A stretch of 64,000 nt of DNA from Isoetes taiwanensis (taxonomy: Eukaryota; Streptophyta; Lycopodiopsida; Isoetales; Isoetaceae): assembly GCA_021234155.1 (NCBI GenBank), contig JAJEKV010000005.1, positions 22,085,584 through 22,149,583 of the forward strand, written 5' to 3'. The position numbers and the translations under genes were made by a program. Below the pieces are notes generated by a model that was not told the origin of the DNA, made no database searches, and saw nothing but the letters and a program-made list of their open reading frames with translations. Below, piece by piece: positions 47,585 through 61,120 of the stretch. Each line of letters begins with the position of its first letter. Position 1 is the stretch's first letter.

Positions 47585-49134
47585 TGTGGCGCTCCCGAAT
47601 ATATCGACCCGTGGTATACATGCGAGGACTTTCCCCTCCATGGCGACCATCGGCGCCCGCGGCGAGCCCCCTCCATCTAACAGGGCCGTCTATGTAGAGG
47701 CGGCTCGGGTGAAGGACCGCGGAGGGGTCATTGATTACGCGCCGATGAAGCCCTACGTCGCATGAAGCATGAATACAAGGGTTGCTTACGGCATAAATCA
47801 TATATAAGTGGCCACCCGAAGGGTGGCGCATCCATCAAATACTAAGAACCGCGAGAATATGCATCTAACTAAGAAAACACCCAAAAGCCCGGGTTCTACC
47901 CGGCTCGGACTCTAGTGGGGGGCGGCCCGGCGGTGGGTCTCGAGGAATCGGCGGGCCGAATCTTGGCATGGCGTTGGGCGGCATAGAACATCGGCTAGGG
48001 TTGTCCACTCCATCGCCCCTCACATTGCACACTTTGCGGATGGGTCGATTCACGCTATGGCCGCTATAGCCTTAGAAAACAGCGGACTCGGGGATCACTT
48101 TGAGTCTACTCGGGTTCATGACTTTGGTCGATGAAGGCGAGGTGGGGGCGTCCCCTTCGGGATCCGCGGTGGTGTAGGTGGGTGAGCTAGAGAATACGTG
48201 CCACATCGGCGACCCCGCATCCGTGCGGAGACTTACTCACCCTAATTCTACTCAAAGTGCATGGTGCCCCATCGGGTCACACCACTACATCCAGTGTCGG
48301 ACCCATACCGGCCCTCCCATGGCCAGGCTATCGGGCCTAGCCCTTTGTAGGAGTCTCGGGGCCTTTTATGCTCGTGCAAGACCCCACCCCTACTTCTGCT
48401 TGTGTCCCTTATGCGGTGCTAAGCGGACCATAGCGTCTATGACCCGGTGGGCTCTTGCGCCAGGCCGAAACTAGTAGGGTGTTAAAGGACTACTAGGAGC
48501 ATTCTATACTCAAGCTCGAGGAGGCCTCTACCCCTGTTAATCCACATTTTACGAGAAACTACTAAACTAACTCATAGAGACATCGACCATTCCATCTGAG
48601 CATCATTCATAATTGAAAAGTATTCCTAATTACCAAATAAGGGTTAATCTCACCCAAAACCCACCAGAAAAGAATGCTAGACTATTATTCTACAATTTGC
48701 AAGTTAACTACCACTAACGAGTTTAATTTGGACCCGTTGTCAAGGGGTGCTTCCATTGTCTTTATCTTGGGGTAGCGGCGGCAGTAGAGGGTATCTTAGC
48801 GTCGAGGGGCCGACGGCAAGCTGCTTCTGGCTTCGGCTGCTCTGGCGCTTTCTTTGGGTCGAAATTGGGCTGATATGAGGATGGCGCTTCCCTTTGGTGG
48901 CCTAGTTTAGCAATCCTCATGCTAGCCACCCGGGTCATGCCAAATGGCGCCTTCCTACTATGGATTGACTTAATCACATGTCTTTAGATAATTATCCTTT
49001 ATAATCTGGTTAACATAGCTAATTAAATCCATTGTGGCCAACCCCCTAGGTTATCATACCCCAGGTGGCGTACCTATACCGAGTGACAGGTTCAATATTT
49101 ATACGTACACCGTATAAATACTTGGAACGTCACA
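47585..49134 (-). repeat. LTR of LTR-RT 2 (3' LTR, minus-strand element)
   Basis: Reverse complement of the LTR-RT 1 LTR family. The left edge is TGTGGCGCTC (complement of the LTR end) and the right edge AACGTCACA. The adjoining TTCTCCCCTCCTTAG (49135-49149) is the purine tract on the minus strand, so this is the 3' LTR. Confidence 0.8.
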
Positions 49135-52100
49135 TTCTCCCCTCCTTAGAATTTATGTTGTCCTCAGCATTGGGGTTAGTTCGAAATGTACAAAGAAATA
49201 CATTACGAAGGAAAGTAATCCGTTATTTTTTTCCGAAAAGTAATGCATATATTCAAACTTTAAGGTTTGCAAAACATTTCAAGCACCGTGGTGCATTCAA
49301 CATGATTATCATAATCAAACAGTTTAAGGATCGAAATCCAATACCAACATCAGTGGAATGATAAACAAAACATGAAGGCAAAACAAAACTGAAGAGGTCG
49401 GTTCATCAGTAACCCTCTAGCATGGGCGAGAGACGCGTCGCTTCTTGGCATGCACATGTCAGCGTATCAGTACATATGATGAAGTTGTGGTTGAAGGGAC
49501 CACCCCCTTATAATAATTAAAGAACATACTATCTATTAGGGAACCTATCATGTCTACGGTTTGCGGTTCCTTGTGGCATAGGGATTGGTCAAGTTCCCAT
49601 TGCAGCCAAGAGGAAGCGGTCTATCAACTATATGCTTTTGGCGGTACACCCGTCCTAGAGAACACAAGGTGATCTCATCGCCGGTTACTTGTTATTACTT
49701 ACGATGCATCTTGCCCTCGGCGCTATCCCTAAGACTCAAGCTTCTAAGCTTCTGCCCATTGCGGGGTTGATAGCATCGTTGATGAAGTGCGACCTTGAGA
49801 TTGGCGCATGAAATCCGGATAATGTTTGTCAAGGTCTATCTTCATCACCCCGTAGCATCTTCAAGCGGTAAGTGTTTCCACTTAACTAAGTATTGCAACA
49901 TTTGAGTCCTTACGGTTTGTTTGTAAGCTTCGGTCAAGAAGAGCTTGGGCACTATTCGAGTTGCTCTTGTCATTTCTAGGAGGGTTGGGGTCTCCAAAAC
50001 TTCCTCCGGATCGGGGGTGTGTTGCTTGAGGAAGACTCACGTGAAAGACCTTGTGGATCTTCAAGCGGGCGGCAATTCTAAGCGATATGCTGTTCTCCAA
50101 GCAGCTCAATAGTCTTGAATGGTCCAGACCATCGGGGGCTAACTTTTGCGGTTGCCAATCTTAAGCTTGGCTTGCTTCACTTTAATTTTAAGCCAAAGCC
50201 TGATTCACCCACCTGAAAAGCGGCGTGGGGTTACGTGCTTATCGGCTATGCTCTTACCGGTGTGGCGACCAATAAGTAGCCCGAACTTCTTCGACCCGAG
50301 CACGCATCTCGGGGAGGAGTTTTGAGAAACCGACCTTAGAGGCGAGGATTATGCCGCGTTAATGCGGGTAAGACATTGGTAACCATAGTTAATCATAAAG
50401 GGAGACGTGCGGAAGACTCTGTTTCATCTTTATTATAGGCAAACTTCGACCCGGATAAATATAATCGGCCCATTGTGATTGCTTACTCCACACATAACTT
50501 CTTAACATATCCTCTATAATACGATTAGTGCGTTAATGCGACCATCCGTTTGAGGATGATATCTTTGTACTCATAGCAAGCTTGGTGCGAATGGTGGCAA
50601 AGAAATCTTTCGAGAATGCACTCACAAATTTGGGATCCCTATCGATACAATTACCGTGGCATTCCGTTGCAATCGAAGATCTCCTTGGCAAATAGGAGAA
50701 GCGATATCAAAAGGCTGTATCCGTGAGTGCGACCGGGGCAAGAAATGAAGCCATCTTCGACAATTTTGTCGACCACAACCATTAAGGCATCATACCCGGA
50801 GGAGAGTTAGGTGGAAGGCCGACAATGAAATCCATGGTTATCACCTCCCATTTGGCGTTAGGCACATCAAAGGTTGGGCTTCGCTGGAATCATAGCTGCT
50901 TTCGGCTTTGGTTTCTTGACACACAACTTGCTTAATGTACACGGCAATGTCCTTTTTCATGGAAGGTCGAAATAATTTGGATCGGATCTTAAAGTAGGTC
51001 TTCATAAACCCGTGTCGGCTATAGGGCTATTGTGTGTCATGAAGAATAAGCGTCCGTACGAAGTCTGCGGCACACACAACTTATCCTTGTGATATAACAA
51101 GTTGCCCTCTTTCTTATAGGCACGAAAAGCCTCGCGCTCTGCATCGGTCGCGGGCTTCCTTAGCCAAACTATTCCAAATGTCGAGGAGAACTCGGATCCG
51201 TGGCCAAGGTGCGCTCTATCGTTTCCCAAACTCACTAGTGGCGTAGAAATAGCATTACAATGGGTTGGGGTTACTAAAGGATGGCGTGACAATGCATCAT
51301 AACCACATTGTGCTTGCGAGCCTATACATAATCTAGAAATCATACTCCTCAAGAATTCCATCCATCTTCTCGGCGGAGATTGAGGTTCATTTGGGTGGAT
51401 AAATAAGCGGAGACTTTGATGATCCAGGTGTCCAATTGGAATCTTCTACCAAGAAGGTAATGTCTCCATATCCGAGAACACGGACAACGGCTAACAATTC
51501 TGATCATGGGTAGGATATTGCTGCTCTGTCTCATTCATCTTCTTTGAATCGTAGAGGCAATTTATGCAGGGACCCCACCGGTGGCAATTTCTTGGCATCG
51601 GTGGCCACTAGCTATCTGTTGGGGATCGGGTAATGTGGCTGGTGCTGATGTTAGGGCATCCTTAAGGCTGCTGGAAACTTCTGCTGAACTTTTCGTCTTC
51701 GGTGGTCCATCAATCTTTCACCTTCTCATGCTTTGTGAGATTTGTAAGAGGCTGCAATCTTAGCGAAATCCTTTACAAATTTTTCGATGGCCTTTGCTAA
51801 TCCCAAGAAACTACGGACTTGAAACATTAGTGGAATAGGCCATTCCCTTCACGGCCTCTATCTTTCGCGAGAGTCTGTAGCAATTCCCTCTGCCGGAAAT
51901 GATATGGCCTAAATAATCAACCTTGAATTGGCGAACTTGCACTTAGAAAGCTTGGCATAGAGTTGATGATGTCTCGGGTTTTGTAGGGCCAATCTAAGAT
52001 GTTTCTCATGTTCCTCAAGCATCTTCTTGTAGATGAGAATGTCGTCGAAGAAGATAACAACAAAATCATCAAGTATTCGGGAAGACATCATTCATTAGTC

Positions 52101-53160
52101 GCATGAGCGTTCTTTGGGGCATTAGTTAATCCAAAGCGGCATAGCGTAAATTCATAATGCCCATACAGGAGTCTGAAAAGCGGATTTATGGATGTCCTCC
52201 TCCTTGATCCTTATCGATGGTATGGGGCGAAGATCAATCTTTGAAATACTTAGCCCCTTATGGCTGATCCATTAGGCCATACGCCTAGGCAAAGCATAGC
52301 GATTCTTGATGGTATGCTTGTTAAAGTTGCGGTAATCAATACACATCCTCGCGAGCCGTCCTTTTCTTAACAAAAGAATAGAGGCAAAAAGCGCGAAACA
52401 CTAGGTCGGATGAAACCTAGGTTTAGTAGCTCTGAAGTTGCTTCTTAAGTTACGCCAGTCGGGGAGGACTCATGCGGATGAGGGCCTTGCTAGTAGGCTT
52501 GGTACCTGGCTCTAAAAAGCTATTTCACATTCCACCCCTCTAAAAGGAGGAAGCTTACGAATCTCATCACGGGAAAAGGTCACCAAATTCGGAGGAGAGC
52601 AATCCCTTACGGCAGGTATCGATTACTTGCTTTTGTTTGCTTTTTGACTCTATGGGCCTTAGAAATGATGCAGAGGAGTTTTTCCTTGCGTGTATAGCTT
52701 TATCAAGCTGTCTAATGGACATAGGCTGCATGATAGGATTGAAGGATTCACCTTTAATAGTCCGCGGGCTCCATTGGGCTGCGTCGAAGGTAACTTCCCT
52801 CTTCTCATGGTCTATGTTGGCTTTTCGCGGATGCCAAGAATTCCATACCAACAATGAGATCATATTTACCAATGTCCATCAACTCGGCACCCAAAGCCAG
52901 CGGTGCACGGCAAGCTGCATCTTAAGATTGATCGTCGGCCATGAGTATGCGACCTTACCTTTGGCTAGAGTGGCCGGGCCTTGGTGAGACCTTAATGTTT
53001 CAAAAGGCAAGACTGAGCCATTCTAGGGGAAGCAAAATTATGGGTACTTCCGTATCCATAAAATTACAAAAGGCTTAATGTCTACTTGACCTATGGTGGA
53101 AATGGCGGGTGACTTCGGCATTCTTAGGTTGTTTTGGAGTGCGGGTTGGGAACTCTGGAA
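49135..53160 (-). pseudogene. pol region of LTR-RT 2 (chromovirus, same family as LTR-RT 1)
   Basis: On the minus strand, from high to low coordinates: protease (about 53080-52700, with MDTE in place of MDTG and a following IVGMEFL-type stretch), RT (about 52400-51900, with an intact [12 protein letters not shown] catalytic box at about 52065-52030), RNase H (about 51530-51350), integrase (about 51060-50200) and a chromodomain-like C-terminus (about 50110-49880). Gag, leader and 5' LTR are absent because LTR-RT 3 starts at 53165. Many stops and frame changes. Confidence 0.78.
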
Positions 53161-53164
53161 AGGC

Positions 53165-53665
53165 TGACCCTCTGTGAGGACCCGTGGATCTAACGAGGAG
53201 AGTCAGGGGACTATGTCTTGGGATTTGCAAGAAGAAGAAAGAAAGCGAGAACAAATGAGAGAAAAATGATAAGCTTCCTTGATATCAATGATGAACATAC
53301 ATGAGCTCTCATAATAGAGAAAGCGAGAAAGGAGACAAGACTCAAAACTCATCTAAAAACTCATGTGCTAGCTCTACTCATATATATAGTACAATGGCCT
53401 TGGGCCCAATATAGACACTCGGTGATCTGGATGCGGGAATGTTGGCGGTGCCTCTTGAAGTGCCTAGAATACTTATTTGTGGCGGAGGCGGTGCGGGCCG
53501 TCACTTGTCTATGGCGCCTCTTGTTGGCGACCACGGGCTTTGGTTGCGTAATTGCTGCTTGGTCTTCTGGCGAGCCTTTGATGGCTGACCCGTGGTGGCC
53601 GAGGATCCTTGAAAGCTTGACACAGTGCATTTGTATGCATGAATAGTCATACCGGGAGGCCGCGG
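53165..53665 (-). repeat. LTR of LTR-RT 3 (3' LTR, minus-strand element)
   Basis: TGACCCTCTGTGAGGACCCGT… at 53165 recurs at 63546 and both continue in parallel for at least 420 bp. The right limit is placed near 53665 by an inverse purine tract (CTCCCACC…). The exact edges are uncertain. Confidence 0.7.
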
Positions 53666-56600
53666 GACTAACCTCCCACCAAAGCGACACCAGTGAAGAA
53701 AAGGAGGAAGGGTTTACGGAGGGGGAAGCCATGCAATGCGAAAGTGATCCTCACGGGGTGAGGGCGAACTTTCGATATGGTGCTGGCTAATGAGATCTGG
53801 CGTGTTTGAAGAAGCGAGGAGGAGTGTTTTGGCCAAAGGCGGGATCTGCATCAATAAGCGAAGCGTACCATGTCTTCAAAAGGCGGCATGGGCGTCTGAA
53901 GAAATGTCGCGACATTCCATGAGGAGGCAGTCACGGAGGCCAAAGGCGACGACAGCATTGGCGGTTGCGATGAAAAATGGGGTATTTGCCGATTTAAGGA
54001 GCTTAGCAAAATGCATTTGAGGGGCAGCACAAAAAACACGCTTGAAGATGGGTGAAGGATCGGGGTGAGGTGGTGGCGTGCGCAAGAAGGTGTCAAGACC
54101 ATGAAGGCGCATCCGCCCGGTGGTTTGCCAACCACGCTCATTAGCAATATAGATCAATTCGTGGTGGTATCGGTGGCACCTTCTTCCCAATGTGGCGAAC
54201 AAAGCGTGGATCCCCAGGAGATCCGTCGAGATCGAGGTGGAGTCCATCGGCATGACCATCCATGACCTTGGTCCAAAAAGGGGGCGCCAATTCGAAGTCG
54301 GGGAACATGGGGCGTGGAGATGCGCCGAGGGGAAGCATAGGGGAAGGAACCATGCCCGTGGGCGTGGGTTCTTGGCGGTCTCCACTGAATTGGTGACAAG
54401 ATCGGATCAAGAGCTTGACACCAGCGATCCCAAAAAAGCGAGAGAGTTGAGAGTTGGCGGGGAGGGCTATCCCATCAGGTGGGGACCGTCTTGCTATCAG
54501 CGAGCTCGTAATTGATTGTATCCGTGAGTCTTTGCATATAAATTTGTGCATAGGGAAGATCCTCGGGATGTCCTAGATACTTCACGATACATTTGGGCGC
54601 TTCCGCTTGCCCGAGAGATAAATGATTGGCAAGCTTCGAGGCATGTACTCGTGATGAAGAGTTTGGGTACGGCGGGATCCGCAAGATATGGATTGTTATC
54701 TGAAGCACCCATTACCGCGATGGGGTCACCACGAAAAATTTGGCGTGGCCCATTTCAAAGTGTTCTGTGTATCACCGGATAGAAATCATGAAATATGTAA
54801 GCCATGGGCTGAACCACTCTGAAGGTGATAAAGTCACGGATCGGCCGCGATGTATGAGATCAAAGACCACAAGGGCACGACACAACCCTTTGTCTTCAAT
54901 GGAAGTTACGGCCAAATCAGAAGAAAATCTGCCTTTGCTTTCGGGGGAATATCCGCGGGTCCATCGCATGCCGCCGAAAGGAAGAGGTGGCGGCGAGCAA
55001 CCATAATCGTGATAGCGGGGAAGAGGCGGGAAGTCAAAAGGCATTGTTAAGAATGGCGGTATATGGCCAGATCAAGTTTTGCTTGAGCCTCATCGGTGGT
55101 GAATAACTTCTTTGTAGGGCGTTGTTCAAGATCGCGTATCGGTTGTCCCGTTCTAGCGGCCGGCGTGGTAGTCCGCGGACCCGTTTCGAAGTGTTGACAG
55201 GGAGGAGGATTTCCCGGAGTATTGAGGCGAAGCCGCGGCAATCTCAGCGTCATCGGTATCTTACGTTTACGCACCTCGTAAGGTGATCTTGAAAGAGGTG
55301 GTGAGAGGTGCAGTAATGTGAAAAGGCTGAGCCGTCAAGGAGGCAACTTGGCGTCCGTCTGCTGAAAGGTTTTGAACTTGAGTGCTGAAATTTTCACAAA
55401 GTTGAATTACAAAGGCGTTGAGCTTAGCAATATCTGCGTCCTTGGTATTTTCGGGGAAGGCGGACTTTGGACTTGTTGTGCTCCAATAAATTCTGAATTT
55501 CTGATTGGGCTGAGCCTGTTGATCTGCAAGTTGGCTGACTTGATCTTGTGCACTTTTGAGATCTGTATGAGCTGTAAGAGAGCCGTGCTTGTCTTGAAGT
55601 TTGGCCTCAAAGTTGCAACAGGCGTGGCGGCTTGAAGGTCTGGTGTCTGCGTCGAGGCCTCTAGTGCCGTTGAACCCGCTCATAAGGCGTCTTGGGATTC
55701 TTGTAACTTGAGAAGCGGCGGCTTGGCATCCTGGCGTCTTGATACAACAAGCCCGGCGGGGTGTTGTGGTGGTGGAGCCATTTGTTGCTGGTTTGTGATG
55801 TTTGGGAAAGATGGTGTGGCCCGGATGGTGTAGCGGAGGAGGGGAGCGGTGACATGGGTGTGCGGACTTTGGACATGACCGGGGAAGAAGGGCGTGAAGT
55901 GCCCGGCTTCGGTTAGTCATTGGAAGGGGCCGAGTGGAATTATGAGGAAATTTTGTGGTGTGGGAGGGAAATGTGCGGATGAGGGCTTGAAAGTGGCCTC
56001 CACGAGAAACCGAGAAATGGAAGTGGCACCGAAGGCGGTCCACTTCTTGGAAAAACGATAGAACATCATTTGGGGCCAATCTATGTGGTGGTTGGTGTGT
56101 GTAGATGATGACCAGGTTATAGAAAGGCTTATTGATATGGGTGTTCTTGATAGAATACCCAAGGAACTTGCGCCCGCGAGAAATTTAACAAAGGTTTCGT
56201 GAGGCTTGTCGATATTGGTCGGGCGATGGACATTGGCATGATAAGCGAGGTGCACCAAACTTCTGTGACATCTAGATCACATATGGCGGACCATGATAAA
56301 CAAAGGGGTGTGCAAGGGAATATGAAATACCTCGAGAGAAATCAAATGTTGAGTCGCCGAAATGGTGGTGCCATCGACCCGCGATGGTGTAACCTTAGCA
56401 TTGGTGATTAGCGATATTGGCGATGAAGCTGCGTCAAGTTGGTCAGGATTTGGGCGGAAGTTCCATTTGAGAGAATTCGTAAAGCTTGTGTCGTTCAGCG
56501 ACTTCTTTATTTAGGCCAACAAAGGGCTTCCGCGGAAAAGTAGGCGTCAAGAAGGATCAGATGCAAAAAGCGGATCAGCAGGGCGGTAGCTTGAAGTGTA

Positions 56601-57675
56601 GAAAATCTTAGGGCAGCCATGGTAGCGATTTCTGAAGCGAAGAGTGATTCAAAGCGGAGGGCGAAAGTCGAGGAGGAGGACAAAGGCATGAAGAAGCGAA
56701 AAGGTTTTTAGGCGCCTGGCTGGAGGCGAAGAGGTATGAAGAGGCGAAGCTGGAGCCGTTGATGGTGCGGTGTCGAAAAGATGCCAAAGCGAAGTGTATT
56801 GAGAGGCAAAAAAATTTGGCTAAGTCCCAAAAAGCGTAAAGGGAGAAGCAATGAGCGGTGAGGATGAGGCGTGAAAGAAGGATCGGATGTGGCAATTGGG
56901 CAAAAGGACACACATTAATGTTCGACGAGGCGTGAAAAGAAAGAATTGCATTCAATGCGGCAACTTCGAAGTGGGATATCATTAAAGGAATGTGTCGAGG
57001 AAAAGGTACCATGGCTAGATATCGGTGGGGAGAAAAGATGCTCATTTTAAAGCGACCTTGCATTGCAAACACGTTGGCGATTTGTGTGATTGGTCCCGTC
57101 GACAAGGAGTTCCTCGATTGGCTATATAAGGACGAAGCGGAGATATGCGAAGGCATCGATGGCGCTTCGGCATGGGCTCTTCTTTGGTTTGAGCGAGGGC
57201 CGCACTATGCCTGGCTGTCGGGGAGTGGATTACACCGCAAGATGAATTATGCGGACCTCTGGCGGCTGCCACAGCACGTGGCATTGAATGGGCGGCTGGT
57301 GTGTCGGGATGGTGAACATCAGGACCGAAATAGCGGGATGGAGGTGGTTACGCACCTTATTTGGGATCTGGCGAGAACCTCTACCATGTACGCATCACCT
57401 CTGCTCCGAACCGGAGTGGGGTTTTCCTCTTAGGACTTAGTAGATAGGGGCTCGAGCCCGTTTTTTATATATAGGGCAGTGCCCATAGCGGAAATATTTG
57501 GGGCTGCGCCCACATTTTGTAAAAAAATCTCCACTATAATAGAATATGCCGCCTTTCTAGTCACTTTTACGTGGTGTTTGCTTCTTGAGCTGTATCGTTT
57601 GTTGATTTGCGCTTTACGTGTGATGAAATGCTTTGAGGCGAAAACCATTAACCAATGTAGGTAATGGAGTGCCAT
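53666..57675 (-). other. Long 3' region of LTR-RT 3 between pol and LTR
   Basis: Four kb downstream of integrase on the element's strand. The longest ORFs are 56079-55267 (270 aa, Pro/Ser/His-rich start and a coiled-coil-like DLKSAQDQVSQLADQQAQ segment) and 57156-56608 (182 aa, hydrophobic). I do not recognise a family. Athila and Tat-type elements often carry extra ORFs here, some called env-like, but I see no envelope features I would trust. Confidence 0.45.
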
Positions 57676-60600
57676 CTAACTCTGCCCGGTTGGAAAGCTT
57701 GGTCTAACCACTTGAACAATTTGATAAGGGCCAAGCCAAGCGAAACTTGAGTTTACAGGAAAATTTTTGTACACGGAATCATAAAGAAGAACCAAATCGC
57801 CTTCTTTGAATGTTTTTGTCCTTGGGCGTTTGTCATGTAAAGATTTTTGCAAGCTGTTGTCCATGAATAACACGAATATAAGCATCCCTCGAAGTTCATC
57901 CAAGCTGTTCTAATTGATAGACCCTTTCTTTGAGTGCGGCGGTGGATTATGAGCGTAGCCGGTTGAAAGCGGGTGTTGGAAGGATGTATTCAAAGCGGCA
58001 TGAGAGCTTCGACCATAAACAAATTTAAAAGGAGTGTGGCCGGTAGCAATCTTGAAACAAGTATTGTAGGCCCAAAAACGATGGGAAGTTTTGTCGCCAA
58101 TCAATGCGGGAAGCGTCACAAATTTTCTTGAGAATGGTGACGAGTTTTGTTGGTGCTACGCCAAACCATTACCTTGAGGATAGTAAGGTGTGCTCTTGTG
58201 ATGATGTATCGGGGAGATAATCCGTCGGCTCCTTGATAGTATGGTTGATGAAATGGACACCACGGTCAGCGACCAGCTCAGGTGGGGCAGCGAATCAGCG
58301 TGATAATTTGTTGATAGAGGACCCTAGGCGTGCTAGCTGCGGTGTTATGCGGAAGTGCACAAGCTTCCGCCCATTTGGTGGCGTGGTCGGTGAGAACGAG
58401 AATGTCGAGACGCGGGTGTGTGCGCGGGGAGGATCTATAGGTCCCACAAAGTCCATTCCCCATTTCTTTGAAGGGAAGTGGCGTGGCGGCCGGCGTCAAA
58501 GGAAAAGCGTCGCGGGCGTGGGGCGTCCCACCGGTGGCAAAGCGTCACCGCGTCTTGGCGTGGGCGTGAGCATCTTTGAAAAGCGTGGGCCAATAATACC
58601 CAGCCGAGAAAAGGTTTTTTGCGTCGTGGTGTCACCATGAAAATGACCACCACCTAGCCCTTGATGAGCTTCTCTAACAATATCACGGAACTTCATGAGG
58701 TAGAACTGGCGTCGAAGGATGGTGTCCTTACCCTTTTGTAGAGATGTCACTGCAACCATGGTGTAGTCCACGGACCTCTCGGAGAAATTGATGGCGGCAG
58801 GATTGTAAAACTGGCGGGGAGAAGGCGTCTCGTCTTACGGTGGAAGAGCACACGTGAGGGAGTGCTGCCGAAAATCATGGAACCAATGTGGTGTTGCCGT
58901 TACTAAAAGAGCTGAGCATCGGGAAAGGCGTCACGAGACTCCGGTTGAGGATCATCTGTGTGGATCGTGAAAGATAATCCGGGACGACATGAGATTTTGC
59001 GGCCTTATGAGCGATTTCAAAAGGAGCAAATTCTTGGAAAAAGAAGACCCACGAGCAATGCGGCCCGTGGGCGTGGACTTGTTGATCAAATAGAGGAGTG
59101 CTTGGTGGTCCACAAAGAACTTGATTTGGCTGCCCAAAAGGTAATAGCCAGGCGTTGGACCAGAAAATGAGACCCAAAGCTTCACGCTCCGTGGCGGAGA
59201 ATAGTTCGCTCAGCGAGAATTGAGTTTTCGGTGGCGTAGCGATTTGGTTTTGTCGATTAATGCGCATCATATTCTTGAAAAAAACGGCTCAATAGCAAAG
59301 CAAGAGACATCTACATGAACATGAAAGGGCTTGTCCCATTGAGGAGGAACAAGAACCGGTGCACTGAGTAAGCAAAAGCTTCATTTTGTTGGAAGCGACA
59401 TCCGCTGGGAATTCAAGCCGGTGGATTAATCACCGTGAGTTTATGAATGGGATCTGCAATGGCTGCTAGTCGGTATGAAGGTGGAGTAATAATTGACCTT
59501 ACCGGGGAAAAGCGTGTCTCCTTGATATTGGTGGTGCTTGAGCCTTGAGCACACAAGCCCGATTTTGGCGGGATCGTGGTGATACACCTTTCTGGCGACA
59601 ACATGGCCCTACGAGGAACACGGAGGTGATGCAAAGGTGCATTTCTCGGGATTGAGACTAATGCGGACTCATCACATTTACGGAAGGCGAGTTCAATTTA
59701 TCCAAATGGTCGACCATGGGCTGTAGGCATAGAAGTCATCTTGAAAAATTTGCAAGAAGGGATTTTCCTTCATGAAATCATGGCGAGAGCATGATCGTTG
59801 AAAGCGTTGATGGAGAGTTTGATAATCAAAAGGAACCACCTTGTAGGCAAAAGTGCCGCGGGGTGGTGAAAGTGGTCTTGAGTTGATCAGATTCTTTGAT
59901 TGAGATCGATTGTAGCCGGAAAAACCATCCATGAAGGGTACATCTCATGTCCGGCCACCTCTTCGAACACAGTGCGTGAAGGGAAGTGGAAAATGATCAC
60001 GCTTCCGTGGCGATTGAGTTTCAGATAGTCCACCGCGAGGCGGATCTTACCATTGTGTTTAAGGGCAATGGCGATGGGGCTCACCCATTGAGAATGTTTG
60101 ACCTCATAGATCAAACTGCGACAAGGAGTTTGTCAATTTCGCCTTGGCGATCCGCGGTAATTAGGGTTGAGCGGTGCATGTCGTTGCTACAGCTTGGTGG
60201 GTGCATCAGATTTGGTAGGAATGGTGAGTTCCCCAAGCTTTTGTTGATTCCCGAAGATCTCTGTAACTCAGGCGAAAATGTGTTTGAATTTTGTGAGCGA
60301 CTTGGCTGCCCTGATACGATAAGGGCCGGAAGATTTGCGACAATCGCGGACGGGTTGATTGTTGCGGCGTCCACAATCTCGACTTACGGAATGCGAATAT
60401 GGGGTATGACTTGATTATCTGGACAATGTGTGCGGGGAGGTTGGAGCATAACGGATCGCGTGGCACTGCGTGGTGAAAGAGGGGTTGCTCCGGTTTCATC
60501 CGGAGAGGTTGCTTCATGGCGGCGTGTACATCAGCGGGGAGTTGCGGGGAGGTTCGGCATCACGAAAAGTGATCAACACGTTGGATTGATTGCAAGGAGG

Positions 60601-61120
60601 CGGGTAAGGGTCAAGCAAAGCGACCCACGGCGGTCACGATCAAAGTCATTTCTCCCCAAGGATCGGCATATTGAGGGTGGGATGGCGGGAGGCCCGGACT
60701 TCGCGAGTGGAGCGAACGATAAATATTACGAGCTTCTTGAGAATGCGTAATGCGAAGAGAGAGGGTTCGCATTGTCAGCGAAATGATCTGCTTTGTTTGC
60801 AAGTCCATGGTGGCATTGAGATGACCATCGGTGATGACTAAGCGGTCGTGGCCCGGTAATGGATACTCTTTGCTGGCGGAGAAAAGGTGCGCCGACCAAC
60901 ATTTCATAGTCCACGGATCTTCGCCCGACTTTCCAAACTACAAATTCCATGGGGAAGCGGAGATCACCGATGTTGATGTGAAGAAGAGGTGTGGCCTTGA
61001 GGTCGCGTGATATGGCCATTAGCCAATTTGATGTCATATGGGGCACGAAAGAGTTGTGTGATGCCCATTTGTTTTGCGGAGTTTATCCGTGATGAGATTA
61101 CTGCGCACTACCTCCATCTA
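57676..61120 (-). pseudogene. pol region of LTR-RT 3 (Tat-like Ty3/gypsy)
   Basis: On the minus strand: protease with the DGGS form of its active site (about 61115-61100), RT (about 60110-59700, including IRLAVDYLKLN and a FQDDFYAYS catalytic box), RNase H (about 59240-58970), integrase zinc-finger region (about 58690-58560) and core (about 58500-57910, TDHATKWAEACALP), and integrase C-terminus (57840-57690, KEGDLVLLYDS then WLGPYQI). No chromodomain follows. DGGS protease without a chromodomain fits the Tat lineage. Frames are broken repeatedly. Confidence 0.72.
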
